Position numbers and translations under genes: made by a program
Origin: an uncultured Sulfolobales archaeon
GTDB lineage: Archaea > Thermoproteota > Thermoprotei_A > Sulfolobales > NBVN01
Direction of reading: 5' to 3'
Length of the DNA: 42,346 bases
Assembly (NCBI GenBank): GCA_938083005.1
Contig: CALKCU010000017.1
Coordinates: forward strand, 1 to 42,346
The notes under the pieces: model-generated
Database searches by the model: none
What the model was told of the DNA's origin: nothing
Seen by the model: only the letters and a program-made list of their open reading frames with translations
In this document: piece by piece, positions 29,098 to 37,475 of the stretch
Numbering within the stretch: position 1 is the first letter of the stretch
Layout of the letters: each line of letters starts with the position of its first letter

Positions 29098-29499
29098 TCA
29101 CCCCACCTCCTCTAGGGAGATGACTCTGTGGGGGCAGAACGCTACGCAGTATCCGCAGTGAGTGCATATCACCGGCTTCATGGTCTCGGAGTCCCACATC
29201 ACCGCTCCTATGTCGCAGGCGGTAACGCAGAACCCGCAGCCGATGCACTTGCTGGGATTAAGTACGACGCCACCGCCCTTCCTCAGAACGAGAGCGTCGA
29301 CGGGACACGCCCTAGCGCACGGAGGGTCCCTACACGCCCTGCACACTACCACCACGAAACCCCTCTCGATCCCGCCGGCGGATCTGACGTGTATGGCAGA
29401 CTTGCTGACACCGACGTAACCGTACCTGTTAGTACACGCGTATACGCACAAGTCGCAACCGACGCACCTGTTCGAGTCGACCACCACGAGCCTCTTCAT
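29098..29499 (-). CDS. Four-cluster 4Fe-4S ferredoxin-like electron carrier
   Basis: The protein has four cysteine groups suited to four 4Fe-4S clusters: NRCVGCDLCVYACTN, VCRACRDPPCARACPVDAL, KCIGCGFCVTACDIGAV and ICTHCGYCVAFCPHRV. This is the HycB/CooF/DmsB-like pattern. Its gene ends one base before the AOR gene, so it very likely carries electrons from that enzyme. The longest reading starts at TTG 29529. ATG 29499 fits better: it has GGGAG about 7 bases upstream and a predicted transcript start near 29509. That gives 133 residues beginning MKRLVVVDSNRC. No signal peptide is seen, so it should be cytosolic. Confidence 0.88.
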   Translation of the reverse strand: MKRLVVVDSNRCVGCDLCVYACTNRYGYVGVSKSAIHVRSAGGIERGFVVVVCRACRDPPCARACPVDALVLRKGGGVVLNPSKCIGCGFCVTACDIGAVMWDSETMKPVICTHCGYCVAFCPHRVISLEEVG

Positions 29500-29528
29500 C
29501 GCTTGCTCCCAAATCCTTTCGCACGCCA

Positions 29529-29537
29529 AAAAATTAT
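29529..29537 (-). promoter_or_regulatory. TATA box of the ferredoxin-AOR operon
   Basis: GATAATTTTTT on the minus strand is placed about 26 bases before a predicted start near 29508, just ahead of ATG 29499. Confidence 0.5.
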
Positions 29538-29618
29538 CCCTCCTGCCCGACCCCCGCCTCAGCTTGCGAGAGCAGGTATGAGAGAGCTAATTTCCGCAGA
29601 GCGTCCAGCTGTTTGGAT

Positions 29619-30251
29619 ATGAGCTCCGGACGCGCCTCCCTGGAGAGGTTGCTGAGGTTCGGGCACCACGAAGCTATAGCTGTTACCGTCGGAGAAAACG
29701 GGAGACCGCACGCGGCAGCTATGGGGGTCAGGCTGATGGGGGGTGACATAGTTATACGCCCCCACCTAAACACGAGGACTCTCAGGAACATCCGGGCGGG
29801 CTCCGCGGTCTCCCTGGCCTTTACTCACAACGCGCTGATCTTCTGCGACGTGGTCCTAAGGCCTTCGAGACTGAAGTTCAGGCTCGGGAGGAGCGGAACA
29901 GTCTACGTGTTGGATGCGGACGTAGATCTCTATGTAGAGGCCGTGCCGAAAAGCATAGAGCTGGGCGATAGAGCGGCGTCCGTCCTCCTGCGGGTCGTCG
30001 ACGTGTATGGGGGGAGCCCGGACTACTTCCCCTACAGCAGGGCCAACTCTATGCTCATAGAGGCCCTGGTATACTTCACCAAGCTGCGAGCGCTCGGCTC
30101 CGCTGCTAGCCCGCCTGACAGTGAAGCCAGGGACTGGCTGCGCGCTCTGGAGTACAGCCTCTCGATAGTCGAGAGGCTTGGATCTGAGGAGCTCGTCGAG
30201 TGCGCGAAGGATATCCGCGGAAAGCTGGGAGAGGTGTGCGTTCCCAGATGA
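29619..30251 (+). CDS. DUF447 family flavin-binding-like protein
   Basis: This 210-residue protein is of the archaeal DUF447 family, whose fold resembles FMN-binding split barrels. Signatures are HHEAIAVTVGENGRPHAAAMGVRLMG, the strand-turn GDIVIRPHLNTRTLRNI and NALIFCDVVLR. A C-terminal helix follows (SMLIEALVYFTKLRAL). DUF447 genes recur beside methanopterin synthesis genes, as here, so a role in that pathway or in folate-like C1 chemistry is likely but unproven. TTG 29613 is the first start, but ATG 29619 lies about 4 bases past the predicted transcript start of the TATA-like GCTAATTT near 29589. It ends overlapping the next gene by ATGA. Confidence 0.78.
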   Translation: MSSGRASLERLLRFGHHEAIAVTVGENGRPHAAAMGVRLMGGDIVIRPHLNTRTLRNIRAGSAVSLAFTHNALIFCDVVLRPSRLKFRLGRSGTVYVLDADVDLYVEAVPKSIELGDRAASVLLRVVDVYGGSPDYFPYSRANSMLIEALVYFTKLRALGSAASPPDSEARDWLRALEYSLSIVERLGSEELVECAKDIRGKLGEVCVPR

Positions 30252-30958
30252 GCCTCGAGGATCCTCTCTATTGGGAGGTACTGTACGACCGCATACTGAC
30301 CAGCCTAGGGCTCGAGCGGGACAGGGACTACCACTCCTGCCGCCTCCTTGACCTATTCCTCTCTACGAGAATAGACGTCGTGTTTGAGGCCCGGAGGCTC
30401 CTCTCGGATCTCATCGGGGGTAGGAGAGTCGTGGTGATCGGCGACTCCCCGGGTTTAGAGTGCCCCAGGTTCGGCGACGCTGTCTTAATAGCGGCTGACG
30501 CGTCCTACGAGAGGTGTCTGGAGGAGGGAGTGGTCCCGGACGTGGTCGCGACGGACCTAGATGGGGTCTCGGAGGGCTCTCTGAGGACCGGGAACTCTCT
30601 ATTCGTCGTCCACGCGCACGGCGATAACGTCGAGCTGTTAGTAAGGCTTCTGCCGACGATTCGGGGACCCTTCATCGGGACGGCACAGTACAAGTGCTCT
30701 TCCAGGGTCGAGCTACCGGGGGGCTTTACGGACGGTGATAGGGCCGTCTTCCTGGCGTTCCGCTACGGGGCCGAGAGGGTCTACTTGCACGGCTTCGACT
30801 TCAGCTCCGTCAGCAGGCTCGTGAAGCCCTCGGGGATCAGGGTCAACGCCAGCGCTAAGCTAGCCAAGCTAGCCTGGGCGAGGCTTTTACTACTGCTGCT
30901 CAGAGACTCTGGGTACAGGGTTGAGTGTCTCGAGGGTGGCTGTAAGGGCTGGATATAG
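30248..30958 (+). CDS. mptE: 6-hydroxymethylpterin diphosphokinase-like (MptE/DUF115)
   Basis: MptE makes 6-hydroxymethyl-7,8-dihydropterin diphosphate in archaeal methanopterin-type cofactor synthesis. The protein has 236 residues from ATG 30248. Family signatures are VVVIGDSPGLE, LIAADASYERCLEEGVVPDVVATDLDG (acidic metal/pyrophosphate loop), VHAHGDNVELL, TAQYK and GFTDGDRAVFLAFRYGAERVYLHGFDF. These match DUF115. Its start overlaps the DUF447 stop (ATGA), and its end overlaps mptG by 38 bases. That tight packing implies co-regulated pterin synthesis. A longer frame reaches back to 30200 but lacks support. Confidence 0.88.
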   Translation: MSLEDPLYWEVLYDRILTSLGLERDRDYHSCRLLDLFLSTRIDVVFEARRLLSDLIGGRRVVVIGDSPGLECPRFGDAVLIAADASYERCLEEGVVPDVVATDLDGVSEGSLRTGNSLFVVHAHGDNVELLVRLLPTIRGPFIGTAQYKCSSRVELPGGFTDGDRAVFLAFRYGAERVYLHGFDFSSVSRLVKPSGIRVNASAKLAKLAWARLLLLLLRDSGYRVECLEGGCKGWI

Positions 30959-31886
30959 GCTCCACCTGGGCTTCTACAGGTACCTAGACGACGGCCTAGC
31001 CTACGGGTCCGTGGGCGTTGCTCTGGAGGAGCCGAGCTTCGAGCTGCGCCTCTCGACTCCCGGCGCGGGTAGAGGGCTAGACGTTAGAGCGCCGACGAAG
31101 GAAGCCAGGGAGGCTGTAGCGAGGGTGGCCGAGAGCCTGGGACTCGCGGGTGCGACCTTAGAGGTCAACGGGTACGTGAGGCACCACGCGGGTCTCGGAT
31201 CTATCACGAGGATCTACCTAGCTACGGCGATAGCGGCATCCGTGCAGCTCAGGGCGGTGAACGTGAACTTGGAGGAGTTGCTGATAAAGCTGGGCAGGTG
31301 CAAGTACAGCTGCGTCGGGTACTACACCCTGGTTTACGGCGGACTAGCCGTAGACACCGGTGTGAAGCTCCCCAGGAGCGGTGTGCCGAAACCCCTGATG
31401 CTCCTCAAGTTCCCCCAGCACTGGTACGTGGTGCTAGCGGTACCCGAGGGCAGGGGCTTGGGGGAGAGCGAGGAGGAGAAGTACATGGAGAACCCGGTCC
31501 AGGTGAGCGAGCAGAGGGAGCTATACAGGGCTCTAGTAGAGTTGACGACCGGGGTCAGGCTGGAGAGGATAGACCTGTTCGTGCGCGGTGTCGAGACTAT
31601 ACAGGCGGTCGCCGGCAAGTACTTCTCGCAAGCGCAGGGAGGGTTCTTCAGTAGCCCCCACGGGGACCTGATCGCCGGGGTCATGAGGGAGAGCGGCTTG
31701 AGGGGTATAGGGCAGAGCAGCTGGGGGCCAGCGGTCTACGGATTTACCGACAGCTACAACACGGCCGAGACCGCTCGAAGGGCCGCGCTGAGAGCTCTGG
31801 AGAGAATGGGGGTGAGGTGCGACGCCTGGGTCACCAGGGTCTCCGACCTCGGCTACACCGTCCAGACCGCGAGTTCTAGACTTTGA
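30921..31886 (+). CDS. mptG: Beta-ribofuranosylaminobenzene 5'-phosphate synthase
   Basis: This enzyme of about 321 residues belongs to the GHMP-kinase fold and joins 4-hydroxybenzoate or p-aminobenzoate with PRPP in methanopterin synthesis. Seen are RLHLGFYRYLDDGLAYGSVGVAL at the N-terminus, the nucleotide-type loop HHAGLGSITRIYLATA, FPQHWYVVLAVPEGRGLGE and GLRGIGQSSWGPAVYGFTD. The start may be TTG 30921, inside mptE, or GTG 30936. Its 3' end overlaps the convergent aglH-like gene by 11 bases. Together with the upstream genes it forms a three-gene pterin cluster. Confidence 0.9.
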   Translation: MSVSRVAVRAGYRLHLGFYRYLDDGLAYGSVGVALEEPSFELRLSTPGAGRGLDVRAPTKEAREAVARVAESLGLAGATLEVNGYVRHHAGLGSITRIYLATAIAASVQLRAVNVNLEELLIKLGRCKYSCVGYYTLVYGGLAVDTGVKLPRSGVPKPLMLLKFPQHWYVVLAVPEGRGLGESEEEKYMENPVQVSEQRELYRALVELTTGVRLERIDLFVRGVETIQAVAGKYFSQAQGGFFSSPHGDLIAGVMRESGLRGIGQSSWGPAVYGFTDSYNTAETARRAALRALERMGVRCDAWVTRVSDLGYTVQTASSRL

Positions 31887-32877
31887 TCAGAGAGATAGCC
31901 CAGTAGAGGACCAGGGACACCGAGCTGACCGCCGCCTGGAGGGCCACGTACCTCTTAACTAGCTCGGCCTCGGTCAGCCCCCTCTCGAGTACGAATAGCC
32001 TAACGAGCGTTATGGGAGCCCCGGGATCGCAGCTGGCGGTTATGACGCCCCCGCTCTTCACTACCGTGGGCCTCGCGACGGCCTCCTTACTCTTGAGGCC
32101 CGCGGTGAACAGGACGAGGTAGCCGTTGAGTATTTGCGGCGCTAGGAGCATCATGGCCAGGAACTCCCTCCTAGACGTCAGGATCAGGGAGGCCGCGAGG
32201 CTCCCGACTAGGTGGGAGCCGGAGTTGCCGTTCAGCATTCTCGCCGGGTACATGTTCATAGGCAGGTAGCCCAGCACTACCGACAGGTATATGGCGGCTA
32301 GGACTTCGAAGCCCTCGAGGGGGCTAGGGCCCGGCATGAGTGTGGAGATGGATAGTGAGGCGGTGAACACTAGGAACGCGGAGACTATCAGCCCGTTGTG
32401 CGTATCGCTCATGTTGAACGCGTTGGCCGCGACGTCGTAGGCTGCCACGGCCATCAGCGGGTAGACTATCGTTAACCGAAGGTGTCCCACTCCTGGTACG
32501 TAGGGGTGGGGGTCGTAGAGGTGCAGGAGCACGGGAAGTAGGGCCGGTAAGCAGAAGAGAAGTAGCTTGGACCCCACACTCAGGCGCCGGAGGTCGTCGA
32601 TCAGACCTATGAACCCGGTCAGGATAGCCGAGAGCACGTAGACGAAGGCCAGCTCGTTTAGCCTCCCAGCCGCACTCCAATAGAGCAAGCTCGCAGCCAG
32701 GGATAGCATGAGAGCTACGCCTCCGGACCGAGCGACGAAGGTCCTCCCGGGTTTGTGCGCGTCGACGTCCACGAACCCAACCCTCATCTGCAATCGGTAG
32801 ACGGCTACGGATACCAGGTAGCTGGTCAGAGCGGTTAACGCGACCAGACCTAACAGCTCCAGCTCCGGCATCCGCAT
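31876..32877 (-). CDS. GlcNAc-1-phosphate transferase-like membrane protein (AglH/WecA/MraY family)
   Basis: This 333-residue polytopic protein of the polyprenyl-phosphate sugar-1-phosphate transferase family makes the first lipid-linked sugar of a glycan. About nine to ten membrane segments are present. Family sites are VDVDAHKPGRTFVARSGGVAL, GLIDDLRRLSVGSK (catalytic Asp pair near 92-93), NAFNMSDTHNGL (usual form D-G-x-N-G) and LNGNSGSHLVG (usual form GD-x-GS). In the last two the expected Gly and Asp are replaced, so chemistry or substrate may differ. ATG 32877 and ATG 32871 are both near the transcript start predicted from the TATA box at 32901-32907, so it is leaderless. It could feed the oligosaccharyltransferase encoded 9 kb away. 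Confidence 0.82.
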   Translation of the reverse strand: MRMPELELLGLVALTALTSYLVSVAVYRLQMRVGFVDVDAHKPGRTFVARSGGVALMLSLAASLLYWSAAGRLNELAFVYVLSAILTGFIGLIDDLRRLSVGSKLLLFCLPALLPVLLHLYDPHPYVPGVGHLRLTIVYPLMAVAAYDVAANAFNMSDTHNGLIVSAFLVFTASLSISTLMPGPSPLEGFEVLAAIYLSVVLGYLPMNMYPARMLNGNSGSHLVGSLAASLILTSRREFLAMMLLAPQILNGYLVLFTAGLKSKEAVARPTVVKSGGVITASCDPGAPITLVRLFVLERGLTEAELVKRYVALQAAVSSVSLVLYWAISLIKV

Positions 32878-32900
32878 CTAGCACTACGTTTACCCCCCAC

Positions 32901-32907
32901 TTATAAG
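32901..32907 (-). promoter_or_regulatory. TATA box of the aglH-like gene
   Basis: CTTATAA on the minus strand predicts a transcript start at about 32877, exactly at the first ATG. Confidence 0.6.
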
Positions 32908-33201
32908 CATGGAGGAGAGCACGGTGAGTGGTTCGTGATCCTCGGTCTACCTAACCCCGGGCGACGGGGTGATCTCTACGGTGGTCTCGAGCAGCGGGAG
33001 CCCGCGCTCGGGGCTGCCCGAGCGGAAGCCCCGCACGCGATAGTCCCGCGAGGCGAAGGCCTCCCCAGATCGCTCGCGCTTCTCCGCCGTCTAATAAGAC
33101 CTCTTCACTGTCGAGATGGAGCGCTGGGGCGCGGGAGCCCGCGCACTAGTCGGACAGTCCAAACGGAGGGACGTGGACGCGGCGGGGCTCAGGTCCCGGG
33201 G
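32908..33201. other. Non-coding stretch upstream of aglH-like gene
   Basis: No convincing gene is seen in about 290 bases. The stretch is GC-rich, with short stems such as GAGGC-GAAG-GCCTC (33050-33063). The 12-mer CGCGAGGCGAAG (33047-33058) recurs in the hairpin at 38585. A TATA-like CTAATAAGAC lies near 33091 on the plus strand. Confidence 0.4.
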
Positions 33202-33786
33202 TTACCGCAGCTTCTCCTCCAGCTTTCTCAGGATGTGGAGAACTAGACCCCTCCTGAAGGAGTTCTCGACCGCCTCCACCGCCTCGAGAGCCTCTCCGAG
33301 ACTCCTCCCAGTCCCAACGATACCGTGGTTCTTGAGGACCACGGCCTTGCAACCGCTCGAGACGGCTCTACTCACGGCCTCGGCGAGCTCCCTAGACCCC
33401 GGAGGTAGCTCGTCCACGTAGCACACCTTGACTCCGTACGCCCTCAGCTCCAGGTCCTCCGCGGGCTCTAGGATGCCAGCCAGCACCGGCGAGAGCAGTC
33501 CGTGAGCGTGGACCACGGACCCGCAGTCCGGGCAGGCGGAGTACACGCCAAGGTGCATCTCGACCTCGATCGACGGTCTCGGCCCGCTCACGTGCTCCCC
33601 ACTCATGGTCACTATCGATATGTCCTCAGGTTTAAGCAGGAACTTCACCCTACCGGATGGGGTTATAGCTACCCTGCTCTCGTCCAGCTTTATGCTCGCG
33701 TTACCGCTAAGGGCCGATATGAAGCCCTTAACGTAAAGGTATCTCATGACGCGGCAGAGCTCCTCAAGGGGACCGCTCGGGGGCAT
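33202..33786 (-). CDS. Class II aldolase (fuculose-1-phosphate aldolase-like)
   Basis: This zinc-dependent class II aldolase/adducin-family enzyme has 194 residues from ATG 33786. ALSGNASIKL and ITPSGRVKFLLKPEDISIV are family sites for phosphate and substrate. VEMHLGVYSACPDCGSVVHAHGLLSPVLAG carries the Glu and HxH metal ligands. The third His is in VVLKNHGIVGTG. It cleaves or forms hydroxyketose or hydroxyaldehyde phosphates; fuculose-, rhamnulose- or methylthioribulose-phosphate routes share these motifs, so the substrate is open. A longer reading starts at GTG 33798. A TATA-like CTTTATTTT near 33823 predicts a start close to 33797, supporting ATG 33786. It lies 35 bases after deoC on the same strand. 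Confidence 0.82.
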   Translation of the reverse strand: MPPSGPLEELCRVMRYLYVKGFISALSGNASIKLDESRVAITPSGRVKFLLKPEDISIVTMSGEHVSGPRPSIEVEMHLGVYSACPDCGSVVHAHGLLSPVLAGILEPAEDLELRAYGVKVCYVDELPPGSRELAEAVSRAVSSGCKAVVLKNHGIVGTGRSLGEALEAVEAVENSFRRGLVLHILRKLEEKLR

Positions 33787-33833
33787 TGCCCGGAACACCG
33801 GGCTCTAGTCGACCGGCGAAAATAAAGGGGGCT

Positions 33834-34562
33834 TTAGACCACGCGGGGGGTCCAGCCCTCTCTTAGGATTCTCTCAGACTCTTCAACTATCTCCACCCCA
33901 TGGCTCGTCCCGATGACGTGAGCCCCGAGGTATAGCATTAGAGCGGCGTCCAGGGCCGTTCTTATCCCTCCCGACGCTTTGATCTTGCACCTCCCCCTGA
34001 GAGCGGACCTTATAATCATCACATCGGACGGGAGGACCCCCCTGGGCCCGAACCCCGTGTTCGTCTTCACGAAGTCCGCACCGGAGTCCTCGACCATCCT
34101 AGAGGCCGCCTCGATCTCGTCCCTCTTGAGCACGGACGTCTCGATGATTATCTTTACCGTCATCCCATACTCCCGAGCTCTCCCCACGATCGTGGAGATC
34201 TCGCGCGCCAGCTCCTCCCACTTGTTGCTCTTGGCCGATACGGTGTTCATGACGACGTCGACCTCCCGAGCACCACCGCGAGCGGCGAGATCTATCTCAT
34301 GGAGCTTCACTCCCAGCGGAACGTAGCCGTTCGGGAACCCCGCGACTGTTCCCACGGCGTGCCTAGTAATCGGCACCACCACGGGAAGCATGACCTGGGG
34401 GACCACTATCGCTCTAAACCTGTACCTCTCCGAGGACTCCACAAAAGCCACGTAATCTCTCTCAGACGCGTCCATCCTCAGCATCGTCTGGTCTATCGAT
34501 TCCTCGAGAACCCTTATGTAGTCGAGCAGGTACCGCGGGACCGGGCTAGTCAATCCAGTCAC
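33834..34562 (-). CDS. deoC: Deoxyribose-phosphate aldolase
   Basis: This 242-residue class I aldolase splits 2-deoxyribose 5-phosphate into acetaldehyde and glyceraldehyde 3-phosphate. Catalytic residues are visible: K166 in VKTNTGFGPRG (Schiff base), K195 in IKASGGIRT and D102 in EVDVVMN. It has family-typical length. GTG 34562 lies within the end of top6A (17-base overlap), so translation is coupled to it; TTG 34553 is an alternative start. The acetaldehyde product could be a substrate for the AOR encoded here (inference). Confidence 0.93.
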   Translation of the reverse strand: MTGLTSPVPRYLLDYIRVLEESIDQTMLRMDASERDYVAFVESSERYRFRAIVVPQVMLPVVVPITRHAVGTVAGFPNGYVPLGVKLHEIDLAARGGAREVDVVMNTVSAKSNKWEELAREISTIVGRAREYGMTVKIIIETSVLKRDEIEAASRMVEDSGADFVKTNTGFGPRGVLPSDVMIIRSALRGRCKIKASGGIRTALDAALMLYLGAHVIGTSHGVEIVEESERILREGWTPRVV

Positions 34563-35721
34563 CGACCTCTATCTTCTCCGGGATGTACCTGTCCGCCAGG
34601 AACTTAAGGCCCTTGCCCACCAGGGCTTCTATCTCCAGCTTGACCCTCCTAGCCAGGAACTCGTCGAGCTCGAGCTGCCACCTCTCCGACCTGAACCACG
34701 GGTATTCCTTGAGCTCCTTGGCCCTCTTTACGTCGCGCTCCTTGGCCCTTATTATGAAGCTCCTCCTCTCCTCTTCGGAGAGGTACGGTTTCTTCCCGAG
34801 CTTCCTGCTCCCGAATATGTCGGTCATCATCACTCCGAGGAACCTCGCGTTGGGGGTCGCCAACCTCTCGCTCTCGTAGGACAGGGTTATGGATCCGGTC
34901 TTGAAGACGCTGTATATGTAATAGCCGTAGGGGTCCGAGTCTGAGATCACGTAGACCGGCAGTCCGAGCTCCTCGTTAAGCCTCCTGACGAACCTCCTCG
35001 TGGCCCTATCGGGCTGCCCCGCGCTCGTGACTAGTATAGCGCGGTACCTCCTCCAGAACCCTATCCTGTGGAGCTGCTGAAAGACAGCGTCCTTCTCTAC
35101 TATTAGAACGAGGTCCGCGTCGACCTCTACGAACTCTATGAGGTCGGGCGTTGGCTCTATAGCGTAGGCACCGTGCCCCATCTTGCTCAGGTCTATGAGG
35201 TCGTCTCCGGATCTTATCCTAAGGTCCCCGACGACCTTGCCCTTCTCCTTGCTAAGAATGAGCATATCCTCCCGCAGCACGTTGGTGAAGACCTCTATGT
35301 CTCTCAACACGGAGTCCGACTCCGCCTGCTCATCCCAGGTGTTCTCTTCTCCCACGGCCTTGGACGGAAGCCTCCTGTACCTTATCGTGTGTTTGCCTCT
35401 GTAGAAGAGGTCCCTTATGGTCGGGTACTCCCCCTGAGATAGAGCCTCGTGCACTATACTCGCCATGAGCATCGTCTGCATGAACTTCCTGGACTCGCGC
35501 GAGTCCAGGAAAGACCTCTCGAGAGTGGCGTCCCCCAGGAGGAGCAGCTTACGCTCCGGGTCGTAGATGGTGTTGCTGAGGGTTCTCCTCTTTATCATTA
35601 GCTTGGGCTCCCTCCCTTCCATCACGTCCTTGAGGATGTCGCAGAACCTCTCGTAGAGGACCTTCAGGGCCCTCTCGCGCGCTCTCAAGTCCGCTCTGGT
35701 CGAGTAGCTACCGGTGCTCAT
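34546..35721 (-). CDS. top6A: DNA topoisomerase VI subunit A
   Basis: This is the 391-residue Spo11-like cutting subunit of the type IIB topoisomerase, which relaxes and decatenates DNA with ATP. The WHD/CAP domain shows YPTIRDLFYRGKHTI with the expected nicking tyrosine Y107. The Toprim domain shows DLVLIVEKDAVFQQL (Glu) and VYVISDSDPYGYYIY (DxD). ATG 35721 lies inside the end of top6B (14-base overlap), a standard archaeal order B-A. The deoC gene follows with an overlap. Confidence 0.95.
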   Translation of the reverse strand: MSTGSYSTRADLRARERALKVLYERFCDILKDVMEGREPKLMIKRRTLSNTIYDPERKLLLLGDATLERSFLDSRESRKFMQTMLMASIVHEALSQGEYPTIRDLFYRGKHTIRYRRLPSKAVGEENTWDEQAESDSVLRDIEVFTNVLREDMLILSKEKGKVVGDLRIRSGDDLIDLSKMGHGAYAIEPTPDLIEFVEVDADLVLIVEKDAVFQQLHRIGFWRRYRAILVTSAGQPDRATRRFVRRLNEELGLPVYVISDSDPYGYYIYSVFKTGSITLSYESERLATPNARFLGVMMTDIFGSRKLGKKPYLSEEERRSFIIRAKERDVKRAKELKEYPWFRSERWQLELDEFLARRVKLEIEALVGKGLKFLADRYIPEKIEVGDWID

Positions 35722-37291
35722 CCCAGTTCACCACGCTATCTAAGTCTGCTATCTTGAACGACCTGAGCTTGGAGTTGAGGGCCTCCAGTAGCTTCGCGGA
35801 CGCCTCCCGCGGGTTCACCCCGTATATCTTGGATAGAGACCTCGCCACCTCGGGTATGTACTTCGCGATCTCCACGGCCTTCTCCACTTCCTCCAGTTCC
35901 CTTCTCTTCTTCAGTATGTACGACCTGAGCTCCCTGAGGACTTCGCGAAGTGCCGCCTCCACCTCCTCCTCTATTTCGGGCACGTCCGCGACGGCCTCCT
36001 TCCCGACCCCTCTATAGGGGATCTTAGTGCTACATATGTGAGTGAGTATGACGAGCGGCGCCGGAAACTCGATCCCGTAGACCTTGAAGTCTATCCCCTT
36101 CTTCTCGTTTATAACCTTGAACACCACGTCGCTCCCCTCGTCGTAGAGCAGGGGGATCTTGTTCGCGTACCTCAGTACGAGGGGCTTCTCCACCACCGGG
36201 ACTCTGCCTCCGTAGGCTACCCCGGCCTCGACTATGAAGGCGTGGCCCTCGTAGACAGAGGGTCTCCTGGTAACCGCGGAGACAAACTCGGGGTCGAAAA
36301 CCTTCTTGAGACCGGAGACTATTATCTCCTCGCCTAGGTAGGACAGATGGTCAGCCCTCGGGGGCTTCACGTCCCTATAGCTCCTCATCACTCTGACTAG
36401 CGACTCCACTTCCTGCTCTGAGAGCTCCCCAGATATCTTCTCCGGGTCTACCCGGGCCTCCTCGAGGATCCTTTGCGCTGTCACCGGTCCGACGCTCTGA
36501 AAGCTCTTGACGAGGACCTCTGCTATCGGCTTGTCAGCCAGAGACTTCAGGACGCCCTTCATGGTCTCGATATCGACCCCGTGGGGGTGCGGAAGGGTCT
36601 CCCTGGCGGGCGGCGGCAGTTTGTCTATGGATCTCTCGAAGAGTATGCAGTTCCCCTCGGGGTCCCTGAACAGTATCTCGGCGTACGGAGCCACTATCGC
36701 GGTTCTCTTTACGTACTCGTATATCCTCTGCTTGGACCGAATCCAGTCGCCCAGCGTGACCAGCCTAACGATAGTTCCGTGCGCTCCCGAGATGTTCGAA
36801 GTAGTCGAGAAGCTCAGGATCACCGGCTTGTTCTCTCCTATGTCTATCTTCAGCCTGAAGCCGTAGACGTGCTTAGACCCTCTCGGTGCTACGATAACTT
36901 CAGCCGGCTGACCCGTGGTGATCTGCGCGTAGAGAAGGGCCATCTTGGCTCCTAACCCGAACATGCCCCTCGACTGCTTCAGGACGTACTTGGAGCTGAA
37001 CAGCAGTTGCGCGAAAGCCCGGGGAACGTACTTCGGCGGTATCCCTACGCCGTTGTCCTCCACGGTCACCTCGTAGTATGCTCCCTCTGGGACCACCTCA
37101 AGCTCTCTTATGGACGCCTTGATCCTCGGTAAGATACCGTAGTTCTCCGTCGCATCGAGGGAGTTCTCGACCAGCTCCCTGACCGTCTGGTAGAGCGCCC
37201 TGGCCGGGTTCGAGAAGCCCGCTATCTCCTTGTTTTTGTAGAAAAACTCCGCCGGAGAGATCGACCTGAAGCCTCCCTCCACTACGGCCAT
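35708..37291 (-). CDS. top6B: DNA topoisomerase VI subunit B
   Basis: This is the 527-residue GHKL ATPase subunit of topoisomerase VI. The ATP-binding motifs are VRELVENSLDATEN (Asn), VTVEDNGVGIPPKYVPRAF (DxGxG) and GMFGLGAKMALLYAQ. The H2TH and transducer domains follow, with the conserved GxxxxK-type transducer loop region around residues 400-420. ATG 37291 is preceded by a TATA box (CTTTAAAG, 37329-37336) that gives a leader of about 16 bases. It heads the top6B-top6A-deoC operon. Confidence 0.95.
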   Translation of the reverse strand: MAVVEGGFRSISPAEFFYKNKEIAGFSNPARALYQTVRELVENSLDATENYGILPRIKASIRELEVVPEGAYYEVTVEDNGVGIPPKYVPRAFAQLLFSSKYVLKQSRGMFGLGAKMALLYAQITTGQPAEVIVAPRGSKHVYGFRLKIDIGENKPVILSFSTTSNISGAHGTIVRLVTLGDWIRSKQRIYEYVKRTAIVAPYAEILFRDPEGNCILFERSIDKLPPPARETLPHPHGVDIETMKGVLKSLADKPIAEVLVKSFQSVGPVTAQRILEEARVDPEKISGELSEQEVESLVRVMRSYRDVKPPRADHLSYLGEEIIVSGLKKVFDPEFVSAVTRRPSVYEGHAFIVEAGVAYGGRVPVVEKPLVLRYANKIPLLYDEGSDVVFKVINEKKGIDFKVYGIEFPAPLVILTHICSTKIPYRGVGKEAVADVPEIEEEVEAALREVLRELRSYILKKRRELEEVEKAVEIAKYIPEVARSLSKIYGVNPREASAKLLEALNSKLRSFKIADLDSVVNWDEHR

Positions 37292-37475
37292 CTTCCCCGC
37301 ACCTAAACATATTCTTAGATCCCTTGTCCTTTAAAGCCGGGCGGGCCCATTCAGAGAAGAGAAGACACATCAGCTGTCAGGAGACCGTCGTTTCATCACC
37401 ACGGAGTAAGGGCGGTCTCGGAGCTTATTAGCGTCCACACGCTCGGCGGACCCCTCAACCGAGGGATCGCTCCCG

